Positions 24,798 through 32,939 of a stretch of DNA of 33,530 bases are shown piece by piece; the first letter of the stretch is position 1, and the number at the start of each line of letters is the position of its first letter. The notes under the pieces were generated by a model. The model was not told the origin of the DNA. It ran no database searches and saw only the letters and a program-made list of their open reading frames with translations. A program made the translations under genes and the position numbers. Source of the DNA: Deltaproteobacteria bacterium (GTDB taxonomy: Bacteria > Desulfobacterota > Dissulfuribacteria > Dissulfuribacterales > Dissulfuribacteraceae); the NCBI GenBank assembly GCA_026994795.1, contig JALWQB010000272.1, positions 1-33,530 on the forward strand, in the 5' to 3' direction.

Positions 24798-26999
24798 ATG
24801 TCTATCATGTCTATAAACATGTCTATAAAGATACTGAGACAGTATGGGGCAGTGTTGTTCATGCGGTCAATTGTAGCTGTAGCTCTCCTGATGGTCTGGG
24901 GGATGAGCGCCTCTTCTGCTATGGCGAAAAATGTCATTATCGTTATAGACTCATCAGGCAGTATAAAGCACAAGGACCCAAAGGGATACAGAAAGATGGC
25001 GGCGCAGGCCCTTGTATCCCTGCTTGACCCCCATGACCTTGTGGCCATAGAGCAGTTTGATTCCAAGGGCCTTGTGCTGCAGGACTGGATAGAGGCGGTA
25101 AATACCCAGCAGATATTTAAGGCAATTTCAAGGGCAGGGAAAAATGGCCAGTACACAGACTTTAGGGCAGCGCTTGAGACTGCCATCGGGCTTGTAAAGA
25201 GGCTCAAATCCACTGATGAGACAGTGGTGCTCCTGTTTACAGACGGAGAGTTTGACCCTGATATATACAGCGATAGATATGCCCCATACAATCTTACGGG
25301 CTTTCAGTCAAGAAAGGACAGGAAACTGGCATCTAAAAAGATACTTCCAAAGGCGCAGCGTATAATTGAAGAAGAGCTACTACCACAGTTCAGGGAATAT
25401 GGGGTTCAGATATTCACACTTGCCTTCAGGATAAAGGCCAAAGACAGACAATATCTCAAAATGCTCTCTGATGCAACAACGCGTTTTCCATCTGAAAGAC
25501 ACCATTTCTATGTCCAGAGCCCAATGGACTTGATGGATGCCTTCTTCAGCCTCCTTGCCTACCTTGATTATGGCCATATTGTATTCAGGGATGAATATGC
25601 CTTAGACCGCCAGAGCCCTCCAAGATGCAGGACTGTATATCTTGACAGCTTCTTTATGAATGCCTCATTTATTGTGGCAGCGGATTCGCGTGATATAAGG
25701 GTGAAGCTCTCAGGTTATCAGTCTATGGATGGCACACATGAATTTTTGACTATCATCCCCATAAAAAGAGACATATCAGGGAAAAAGAACATCTGCATTG
25801 AAGGAAGCGGCCGTTTTAAGACCCTACTTGTTGGAAAGGACAACTTCAAGATAAGGGTCAAAGGGCTTAAGGCACGATACCTTCCAGGGGAAAGGATAAA
25901 GGCGATGATAGAGCTGGCGCCTGCTACTAAAGGGGCATCTGTAACGCTCAATGGGCTAAGGCCAGTTTGTCGCATAATGCCGCTAAAAAGACAGAAGGAA
26001 AAGGCTAAACGCATTAAAAATATCAAAGAGATTACTTTAACGCCTGTGAGTAAGGGGGATGTAAGAGAATTTTCCCTTGACTATCAGCCTGAGATTAGCG
26101 GGGACTATCTTTTGACCGCCCTTATCAAGGGAAGGGACAGTGGCGGCCATCCCATTATCCCGAGAAAGAGCAGGCAATATCGTTTCACTGTAGAAAAGGG
26201 CTTTTTCATAGATGCCGACAGGGTGAGCCTTGGCACTGTTGATTCCTCTAAAAATATCACTGCCACTGTAAGGATGTTTGCCATAGATACAAGCCCGAGG
26301 ACCGTAACTGTAAATGGCAGGTTGAGCGCAGCAACTGCGTGCGACCCATCCCTTGAGCCTCAGCGCATACCTCATATCAAGCCGCTGACCATAAAGACAA
26401 CACCAGGAACTTATACGCCCCTTAAACTCGCTCTTGTCATCCCTAAAGACCACTGTTGGGGTGATTTTCAGATAGAGGTAACTGCCACTACTGATACGGG
26501 CAGTTCTGATAAGGTGCTCCTCACCCTCCATATCCCGAGCCTGTATGAAAAACTTACCATACCTGTTCTCATTGGGCTGGTTATAGCGATGGCAGTCTTC
26601 ATCTTTCTGCTGATGGGCTGGCTGTCAGTCCCATTGCCAAGGGGCAGTCTGGAAGTATCGGATGAAGATGGAAACATACGGATATTTAACCTGAGAAGAC
26701 ACAAAAAAGGACTGTCCCGATATCTCTGGGCACGGAACAGGCTTATGATAGGACCTGATGAGGAGGCGGATATCCGCCTTGAAAACTGTCCTGCTGCATT
26801 TACCCTCAAATTTTACAGGCGAAAGAGGGTCTATCTCATAATCCACAAGGGCACCCTGACCCTGCTGAAAGACGGGGAAGATGGGGAAGAAGGACAAATA
26901 TTGACCACTGCCATACAAATAGACAGTGGGGCATCCTGGAAGGCAAACCCGCAGGATGGACAAGAAAAGAGCGCTTATGAATTCAATTTTAATTACTGA
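24798..26999 (+). CDS. Membrane-anchored VWA protein with FHA-like C-terminal domain
   Basis: It has 733 residues from ATG 24798; a later in-frame ATG at 24861 is an alternative start. A signal peptide ends at ..SASSAMA. The VWA domain has an intact MIDAS (IVIDSSGS, the Thr of QYTDFRAAL, FTDGEFDPD). Two to three beta-sandwich-like regions fill about 290-590. A membrane helix (about 594-615) is followed by a cytoplasmic domain of about 115 residues with RLMIGPDEEADIRLEN, which resembles an FHA domain lacking the phosphothreonine-binding Ser and His. VWA domains bind proteins through a metal ion, so it probably joins periplasmic partners to cytoplasmic ones. Confidence 0.82.
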   Translation: MSIMSINMSIKILRQYGAVLFMRSIVAVALLMVWGMSASSAMAKNVIIVIDSSGSIKHKDPKGYRKMAAQALVSLLDPHDLVAIEQFDSKGLVLQDWIEAVNTQQIFKAISRAGKNGQYTDFRAALETAIGLVKRLKSTDETVVLLFTDGEFDPDIYSDRYAPYNLTGFQSRKDRKLASKKILPKAQRIIEEELLPQFREYGVQIFTLAFRIKAKDRQYLKMLSDATTRFPSERHHFYVQSPMDLMDAFFSLLAYLDYGHIVFRDEYALDRQSPPRCRTVYLDSFFMNASFIVAADSRDIRVKLSGYQSMDGTHEFLTIIPIKRDISGKKNICIEGSGRFKTLLVGKDNFKIRVKGLKARYLPGERIKAMIELAPATKGASVTLNGLRPVCRIMPLKRQKEKAKRIKNIKEITLTPVSKGDVREFSLDYQPEISGDYLLTALIKGRDSGGHPIIPRKSRQYRFTVEKGFFIDADRVSLGTVDSSKNITATVRMFAIDTSPRTVTVNGRLSAATACDPSLEPQRIPHIKPLTIKTTPGTYTPLKLALVIPKDHCWGDFQIEVTATTDTGSSDKVLLTLHIPSLYEKLTIPVLIGLVIAMAVFIFLLMGWLSVPLPRGSLEVSDEDGNIRIFNLRRHKKGLSRYLWARNRLMIGPDEEADIRLENCPAAFTLKFYRRKRVYLIIHKGTLTLLKDGEDGEEGQILTTAIQIDSGASWKANPQDGQEKSAYEFNFNY

Positions 27000-27011
27000 T
27001 TTAATTACTGA
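26988..27011. repeat. 12-bp perfect tandem duplication across a stop codon
   Basis: TTTAATTACTGA at 26988-26999 is repeated exactly at 27000-27011. The first copy ends in the VWA stop codon, so the second supplies an extra in-frame stop before the next ribosome binding site (AAGGGAG at 27011-27017). It looks like a recent replication slippage event. Confidence 0.8.
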
Positions 27012-27025
27012 AGGGAGATAACGCT

Positions 27026-29785
27026 ATGAAACCAACTCTTTACATAGGCATGGGTGGATTTGGAAGCGAGATAGTAAGACTGCTCAAAGAAAACTTGGAT
27101 AAGGGCGATACCAGAGAAACACATACCTGCCAGTTCCTTGCACTGGATACAAAGGCCCTTGATGTCAATGATAAACTACAGGATACTGAATATGTTGAGT
27201 GCATCGGGATAAATATAAAAGAGACCATTGAATATGAGGGCGAACAGTTAAAGTGGTTTAAAGAGCTTGTAAACGAGTTGCCTGAACATGAAAGGATAAA
27301 GGATGGTGCGGATGCCAATAGATTGATAGGGAGGCTGGCGCTCAGGGCAAGGACAAATGTGAGCAAATTCATCAATAAGCTATCTTCAGCCTGTTCTGAG
27401 CTGTTTCAATTTGATACAAGCCAGACCATTGATGCTGTCAAGATATATTTCATATCCTCAATAACCGGGGGTACTGGTTCAGGGTGTCTGCTTGATGTCA
27501 TGGGCATTACCCGCGCAGTGATTGATCAGACCATTTCGCAGGGCGTGGAGATTGAAATGAACGCCATAATCTTACCTGCTGATATAGTGGAGCTAAGGCT
27601 ATCGCCAACTTCAAGGGCAAAAATATTTGCCAATACCTATGCTACATTAAAGGAGCTGCATTATTTTTGGGCAGGCAATAAGATAAAAGAGCTAATATGC
27701 AGCAAGGAACATCCATGCACAGGCATTACGGAGATGGAGTTGTCAAGGCGGGCGCTTCCCACAGTAATTTACTATGTGAGCCGTATGAACGAGGAGGGAA
27801 AGGCTATATGTGATGATGATACCCAGATCATGAACATGATAGTGAACTTTCTTTTGGCTGAACTTAAGCCTGAGGTGGAAGAAAAATTTATTGGCGGCAG
27901 AATGCCAAATCCCTACTCAAAAGAAAATACAAAAGAGATGACTGACCTGCACGGACACTATAATCTGCTGTCATCCTTTTCTGTATTCAAATTTACCATA
28001 CCATATAAGGAATTGAAGGGGTGCCTCTATGATATGCTTATGAGGCACTGTATAGAGAGAGAGCTAAAACCATCATTGGGCATGGAGGCAACAGAGAAGG
28101 ATGTTAGCAGTTGGTTCAGGGACAGTCACCTTTCTGAGATAGATTCTGATGAACTGCAGGAATCTCTTAGAAGAGATATTAAATGGAATATTAGCATGGA
28201 TGCCCCTTCTAATGGATTGAATCTGGATAATATTATATCAAAACACCTGAAAAAGATAGATGATAACGCTAGAAATTTTGAAAAAGATATAAAGAAAAGG
28301 CTCAAGGATAAAGTGCATAAGTGCATCCAGTCTTATTCATTGAGGACTGCATATGATTTTATGGCTGTCCTTATGGAGCTAATAGAGCGTCATAAGGAGG
28401 CGCTAAATAAGGAGATTGCTGATACGGAAAAACGGGTAAAATTCAGGTTAAAGACGGTAGATAATGCCATAGAGGACATAAAGGAGGCAAAAGAAGGATG
28501 GTCAATATTCTTCTGGAAGAAAGAGGAGAGGATTTATGAGGCGGAGCAGAATTTTCAAAATGTTCTAAAGAAATGTGGTAAAGAGAAAATAAAATTACAT
28601 TCCCAGCAAAAGGCATTGTCCGTTTATGAAAATCTGATTGATAATATCAAAAAAGATATAAGAGAGATAGAGGCTATACTACAGTATTTCAATGGCGCTT
28701 TAAAAAACATTTCACGCAGAGAAAGGGCGAGATATGGACATTTTAAAAAGAGGCTGGAGGTTGATGCCTCAAGCAATCTAACTAATGAGATATGTCTCAT
28801 AAATCTCAAAAGATTTGAGGAGATAAAAAAGGGGTGGAAAGACGCCTTTTCTAAAAACGCAGATATTGTTGATAGCCTGCGGGAGAAATTACTCCACTTT
28901 GTAGCTACCAACAAGATGCAAGGAGAAGACAAGGACATCATTGCAAGGTTGTGGGAAGAAATATTTGCTGGGCAAGATGCCGGCCAAAGGTCTCCAATAA
29001 GGGACTTTATAGAGCAAGAGATACGCCAGCTTTCCATACCTGAATATATAAACAGTCTGAGGGATGACCAAACACAAATGACAGCGCTTAAATATATTGT
29101 CAAAGAGCTCATCAGCCCGAGATACCCGCTGAGGATGGAAGTAGGGCCTTATCCTACTACAATAATGGTCTTAAAAAGGGATGATACCCCTGCAACTGAT
29201 ATATACAGGCTCATGGGTCTTGATCCAAATGATATTACAGAGCTTAAATTGACTCACAATGGCGATGACTTTTCATGGCAATTTATTGTGATCCGACACG
29301 GCTATTCCATAGAGTCGGGTCTGTATCTAAAAAAATATTATGCCTCTTTTTGCTCCCAGATGGAGCTATATGAGGAAAAACATAGCATGTTCCCACCTCA
29401 TGTATTTCCTGATGTGTTAAAACACGGGGAAGAACTTATAAAAGAGACCAGTGATTTTGAAAGACTATTTAGTATTGGATTGGCGTTTGGCTATATAGAA
29501 CGGAGCGGGAATTCCTATTCCATCGTATTATCAGATGGAACAAAAATGCCCCTTGAATCGGGCTTAGATAAGGCCATAAATGTCTTTGTATCAGATATGG
29601 CCTCAAAAGAGGCTGTAAGAAAACAGAGGGATGAGTTCATTAATAGAAATGGCCTTTCAAACTACAGGGATAAACTGGAGGAGGCTGTAGAAAGATTCAA
29701 AAAAGAGGACAAAAGAGGCCATTTTGATAAGATAGTATCTTACATAAATGAAGAGATAAAATGGGTGAAGAAAAAATTGTCTTAA
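27026..29785 (+). CDS. Tubulin/FtsZ-like protein with long coiled-coil region
   Basis: This is a 919-residue cytoplasmic protein. The N-terminus YIGMGGFGSEIV (6-17) matches the first nucleotide loop of FtsZ/tubulin relatives. ITGGTGSGCLLDVMG (146-160) is the tubulin signature GGGTG(S/T)G with one Gly replaced by Thr. This fits the large bacterial tubulin-like (Tubulin_2-type) proteins rather than FtsZ itself. Residues about 400-600 are strongly coiled-coil. The last 300 residues form a separate alpha/beta region. Family members hydrolyse GTP and can form filaments; related genes have been found beside VWA genes and proposed to act in membrane remodelling. It follows the VWA gene after 26 bases. 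Confidence 0.82.
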   Translation: MKPTLYIGMGGFGSEIVRLLKENLDKGDTRETHTCQFLALDTKALDVNDKLQDTEYVECIGINIKETIEYEGEQLKWFKELVNELPEHERIKDGADANRLIGRLALRARTNVSKFINKLSSACSELFQFDTSQTIDAVKIYFISSITGGTGSGCLLDVMGITRAVIDQTISQGVEIEMNAIILPADIVELRLSPTSRAKIFANTYATLKELHYFWAGNKIKELICSKEHPCTGITEMELSRRALPTVIYYVSRMNEEGKAICDDDTQIMNMIVNFLLAELKPEVEEKFIGGRMPNPYSKENTKEMTDLHGHYNLLSSFSVFKFTIPYKELKGCLYDMLMRHCIERELKPSLGMEATEKDVSSWFRDSHLSEIDSDELQESLRRDIKWNISMDAPSNGLNLDNIISKHLKKIDDNARNFEKDIKKRLKDKVHKCIQSYSLRTAYDFMAVLMELIERHKEALNKEIADTEKRVKFRLKTVDNAIEDIKEAKEGWSIFFWKKEERIYEAEQNFQNVLKKCGKEKIKLHSQQKALSVYENLIDNIKKDIREIEAILQYFNGALKNISRRERARYGHFKKRLEVDASSNLTNEICLINLKRFEEIKKGWKDAFSKNADIVDSLREKLLHFVATNKMQGEDKDIIARLWEEIFAGQDAGQRSPIRDFIEQEIRQLSIPEYINSLRDDQTQMTALKYIVKELISPRYPLRMEVGPYPTTIMVLKRDDTPATDIYRLMGLDPNDITELKLTHNGDDFSWQFIVIRHGYSIESGLYLKKYYASFCSQMELYEEKHSMFPPHVFPDVLKHGEELIKETSDFERLFSIGLAFGYIERSGNSYSIVLSDGTKMPLESGLDKAINVFVSDMASKEAVRKQRDEFINRNGLSNYRDKLEEAVERFKKEDKRGHFDKIVSYINEEIKWVKKKLS

Positions 29786-29796
29786 GAAGAGGTAAT

Positions 29797-31404
29797 ATGA
29801 TGGCTTTTGACAATATCTTAAGAATCATAAGAGAACGCAGGCTTGAAGGGCTTTTAAACATAGAGAGTGGGGCTGGTTTCTGCCCTACTCTGATGATGAG
29901 TAATACCAATACGTGGAGCAAACATATTGTATGGATAAAGGTTGACTTCCTTGGGCTCAAGCCCGAATGGGATGGGTGTTTTCCGTGGTTCTATCTTGAC
30001 AATCAAATAGATAACAAGCAGCTTGAAAGGTTTTTGCACATAAACACCATTAGAGAAGTTAGAAAGGATAATGTTAAGATCATTGATAATATTCGTCAAT
30101 TGGTTGCCTTTATTGACATAGGTGGTAAAGATAGCAGGCAGGATGAGATAGAAGCTGCAACAAAGTGGATGGACGATTTCAACAATGCTCTCCATAAAAA
30201 ACTTGGACAAGATGGAGACAATTTTAAGCGGTGGGCAATTGCGCTACTTAGGGATGGGGAAGATAAGACTGATGAGATCACCAAACTTAGAGGCCATTTT
30301 GACCATATTATCGTTATCAGCCCATCAAATGGAGACTATGTTATAACAAGCGCCGAGCAGCAGCGACTTGCCATCTGGTGTCTTGCGTTTATTATTTTAG
30401 GGCCTGCTCATTCAGGGGATTTTTATGAATACTTTAACAGAGACTGCCCTTATCTGGGTGCAGCAGGCTGCATCTTTCGCGTGCCAGTTAAAAAGATGCT
30501 CTTAGTCCATGGCATGTCTGAGGCATTAAAGGGATTTAATGACTGGCTCATAAGACGCCCCGCCACTACTACTACTACTACCCTGTCCCCCAACGACAAC
30601 GATATCTTAGAAACGGATAGCCTGATAACAGAAGGGGAATTTGAGGAGGCATCTGAAGAGGCATCTATAGTGGAACTGGATGACAGGTTGATGGATATCA
30701 TAAAGAAGAAAGGGCTTTGTGAGGCAATAGTATATCTGGAAGGGCTTAAAAAGACTGATGATTCTTCAGGGGATTCTTCTATTATAACCTTGCGTCTTGA
30801 TGGGCTTAAATCCCTTGAAAAACGACTGGGCGAACTAAGCGGCCTGATTCCCAAAAAGGCTGATGACCTGTTTAATGAGCAGGAAAACTCCCTTGAAATC
30901 GTTCTTAATCTAAAGCCAGATGACCTGCTGGACTGTAGTAACCAAGAAGGCATAGTCCGTAACAACTCTGCCTTATATGAGGAGTTGCTCCCATATTTCT
31001 TCAGGTTTGCACAGGACGGCTATAATCAGCTCAACCAGTGGGAGACATACCTTATGGAGGGGCTTGAAGGCATTGCAGTGGATGTGATAGAGAGGTGTCA
31101 TGTAAGAGAGGACTTCTGTATATTAGAGCAGGAGGAGTTCAAGAGACCTGATGAATTGTGGAAAAGAGATGTAAGGCTGTATATCCGCTCCCCTTTTGCC
31201 AAGACATATTCCAGCCATAAGGACAGGCCTGTAGTTGCCACATTTCTGCCAGTTAATGACAGATATTATCTGGAACAATGGGAAGGGCAATGGAAAGAGC
31301 GCATTAAGGATGGATTGGACCCAAGAGTTCACTTGACCATCCCTTCTATCTGTGGGCATTTTGGTATCCTGGCACTTTATAACCTTCAAGAAAAGAGGCC
31401 ATGA
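29797..31404 (+). CDS. Unrecognised protein coupled to the tubulin-like gene
   Basis: The start is ATG 29797 or 29800 behind AAGAAGAGG, just after the tubulin-like stop, giving 535 residues. It has no signal peptide or membrane helix, so it is cytoplasmic. The N-terminal 250 residues have alternating strands and helices (LVAFIDIGGKD, HIIVISPSNGDYVI). A run of six Thr encoded by (ACT)5ACC at 30565-30582 plus an acidic stretch form a linker. A helical domain follows, then a beta-rich end. No family is recognised. Its place after the GTPase-like gene suggests a direct partner or regulator. Confidence 0.65.
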   Translation: MMAFDNILRIIRERRLEGLLNIESGAGFCPTLMMSNTNTWSKHIVWIKVDFLGLKPEWDGCFPWFYLDNQIDNKQLERFLHINTIREVRKDNVKIIDNIRQLVAFIDIGGKDSRQDEIEAATKWMDDFNNALHKKLGQDGDNFKRWAIALLRDGEDKTDEITKLRGHFDHIIVISPSNGDYVITSAEQQRLAIWCLAFIILGPAHSGDFYEYFNRDCPYLGAAGCIFRVPVKKMLLVHGMSEALKGFNDWLIRRPATTTTTTLSPNDNDILETDSLITEGEFEEASEEASIVELDDRLMDIIKKKGLCEAIVYLEGLKKTDDSSGDSSIITLRLDGLKSLEKRLGELSGLIPKKADDLFNEQENSLEIVLNLKPDDLLDCSNQEGIVRNNSALYEELLPYFFRFAQDGYNQLNQWETYLMEGLEGIAVDVIERCHVREDFCILEQEEFKRPDELWKRDVRLYIRSPFAKTYSSHKDRPVVATFLPVNDRYYLEQWEGQWKERIKDGLDPRVHLTIPSICGHFGILALYNLQEKRP

Positions 31405-32603
31405 CCAGTCTTTCTGCACTGTTGTATCTCATCATCTGGCCAATTGTAACACGAGCCCTGTTCACACGGAATATGGGCACCCTTGAAAATCTCCTATATG
31501 GGGGATTTTGTCTCTATTTTATTATCCTTACCTTCTGTGCTGTGTTTGCAAGGATAATACAGTCTGATGAACCGCCAGATGAGCCAAGACCCCTATTCAT
31601 AAGGGCATTTTGTCCTGTCTCAAGGGCAAGAAGACGCCTTATAGGACTTACCATATTTACCGCATCTTCAGCCATTATGCTTGTCCTTAATCTTTATGGT
31701 CAACTTAGCGATTTTAGATTCTCTCTTATTGCCCCCTGCATGTTCGCTGGCATTGGAGGCCTTTTGGGTATTCACTTATGCCCCCCAATAGAGAGCGAGA
31801 AGAAAACCACTATACAAAAACAGTCTCTACAAAAAATTCCACACAAAAAAGAGCCACTTCCAAAAGAACCTGCCCCCAAATGCCCTGCAACCCCTCCACA
31901 AGACCTGCCTCAATCAGCCCCTACGCATATTAGCAATAACATCTCTTTATGGGAGATTCCATTCACTATCAATATGTTAGATAATACCAACAAATTACAG
32001 ACCGTCCTTCCTGTCCCTGTGCGTAATAAAGAGCTTAAGAGGGTCATAAACATCCGAAATACTGTTGGCCCCTATGAGTTTGAAGAAATAGAATATAAAT
32101 GGCTCCAGATGGCCTTAATAGAGGGCAATTCCCATGAGTTAAAACACATCGCCACCACCATGATCTTCACAGCCAAAAGGCATATCCCTGAGCTTTCTGT
32201 AAAAGACTTAGTAGGGTGTGCATCGTCTCTGGTCTCAGGCATCATTGAGTGCAGGCCAATTAATGAAAAAAAGGTGGTGTCATGGGAACACCTTTGTCTC
32301 CCGCTTGAGGTGTTAAAGACCCGCAAGGCCTGTCTTCTGGAGCTTATGGCCCTTTACGGGGTCCTCATTCACCACCTCGTTGTAGGGAGCGAAATACACC
32401 TCTTTATCCCGCCATTAGACCAGATGACGGGCAACTGGGCGCTAACGGTGCGTGGGCCATTTGAAAGGGATTATTTGAGCTTCAGGTTTAAGGACTTTGC
32501 CCTTGTGCCAGAGCCCCATGAGGAAAGTATAAAGAGGCCTGTGGGATGGGAAATATGCCTTGATAAACACGGCTCTGTGAAGGGAAAGGTTGTAGAAGGC
32601 TAA
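31401..32603 (+). CDS. Membrane protein with Pro/Lys linker and soluble C-terminal domain
   Basis: The ATG overlaps the preceding TGA (ATGA, 31401-31404). In 400 residues there are about four hydrophobic helices in the first 130 (around 5-22, 28-52, 79-98 and 106-126), a Pro/Lys/Gln-rich linker (about 130-175) and a soluble alpha/beta domain to the end. The short loops and the length of the linker suggest that the soluble domain is held away from the membrane, probably in the cytoplasm, where it could recruit the tubulin-like filament. No family is recognised. It closes the envelope operon. Confidence 0.65.
   Translation: MTSLSALLYLIIWPIVTRALFTRNMGTLENLLYGGFCLYFIILTFCAVFARIIQSDEPPDEPRPLFIRAFCPVSRARRRLIGLTIFTASSAIMLVLNLYGQLSDFRFSLIAPCMFAGIGGLLGIHLCPPIESEKKTTIQKQSLQKIPHKKEPLPKEPAPKCPATPPQDLPQSAPTHISNNISLWEIPFTINMLDNTNKLQTVLPVPVRNKELKRVINIRNTVGPYEFEEIEYKWLQMALIEGNSHELKHIATTMIFTAKRHIPELSVKDLVGCASSLVSGIIECRPINEKKVVSWEHLCLPLEVLKTRKACLLELMALYGVLIHHLVVGSEIHLFIPPLDQMTGNWALTVRGPFERDYLSFRFKDFALVPEPHEESIKRPVGWEICLDKHGSVKGKVVEG
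31535..31564 (+). repeat. Direct repeat, copy 1 (inside the 400-residue membrane protein gene)
   Basis: This 30-base segment (31535-31564) recurs with one mismatch at 32604-32633. In this copy it encodes CAVFARIIQ within the second membrane helix. Confidence 0.8.
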
Positions 32604-32633
32604 CTGTGCTGTGTTTGCAAGAATAATACAGTC
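32604..32633 (+). repeat. Direct repeat, copy 2 (directly after the stop codon)
   Basis: Copy 2 matches 31535-31564 at 29 of 30 bases. The only change is AGG to AGA, silent in the frame of copy 1, and that frame then meets TAG at 32638-32640. It looks like a remnant of a duplicated gene segment rather than random similarity. Confidence 0.8.
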
Positions 32634-32751
32634 CGCATAGCCACCACAGCAGGGGTACCTGTGAACCCCCTTGAACTACTCACCCCACATTTTTCAGACG
32701 ATTTCACAAAGTTTAGACTGGACTTAATGCAAAAAATAAAAAAAATTATTC
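32634..32751. other. Gene-poor stretch after the envelope operon
   Basis: No intact gene is seen here. On the plus strand, in frame after the 32601-32603 stop, about 60 codons stay open to TAA at 32784-32786 and read in part like protein (VNPLELLTPHFSDDFTKF), perhaps a decayed gene. A short hairpin, GGGGT at 32652-32656 with ACCCC at 32665-32669 (8-base loop), could slow transcription but lacks a T run. Confidence 0.3.
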
Positions 32752-32850
32752 CTAATTATAATGTATTTTGGGGAGGGCTACGATAACCTCTTTATTTACT
32801 TGTAAAGCAATTTTATGAAGTTCTTCTTGAATTTCTTCAGATAAAATCAT
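32752..32850 (-). pseudogene. 32-codon remnant of a small helical protein
   Basis: ATG at 32850 is preceded by AAAGGAAA, and the frame runs 32 codons to TAG. The sequence (MILSEEIQEELHKIALQVNK..) is amphipathic and looks like the start of a small regulator or antitoxin. It overlaps the stop of the remnant upstream of it by the ATGA pattern (32847-32850). It seems too short to be complete. Confidence 0.3.
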
Positions 32851-32918
32851 TTTATTTTCCTTTTGTCCATAAATTTTATGTTTTTTACATCTAACATTAT
32901 CCTATCTTTTGAAATCAT
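32847..32918 (-). pseudogene. 23-codon remnant, possibly antitoxin-like
   Basis: A short frame beginning MISKDRIMLDVKN resembles the N-terminus of DUF433-type antitoxin proteins (M.S.DRI..DP), but is only 23 codons long. It runs into the next small frame with an ATGA overlap. The arrangement suggests a decayed two-gene unit between bioA and the envelope operon. Confidence 0.2.
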
Positions 32919-32939
32919 CTTATGATACACAATATCTTA

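Noticed and set aside
22573-32603. Envelope operon as a Zorya or type VI-like system
   Set aside because: A motor-like pair is present, but no Zorya helicase or nuclease partner and no sheath, tube or ClpV gene is seen.
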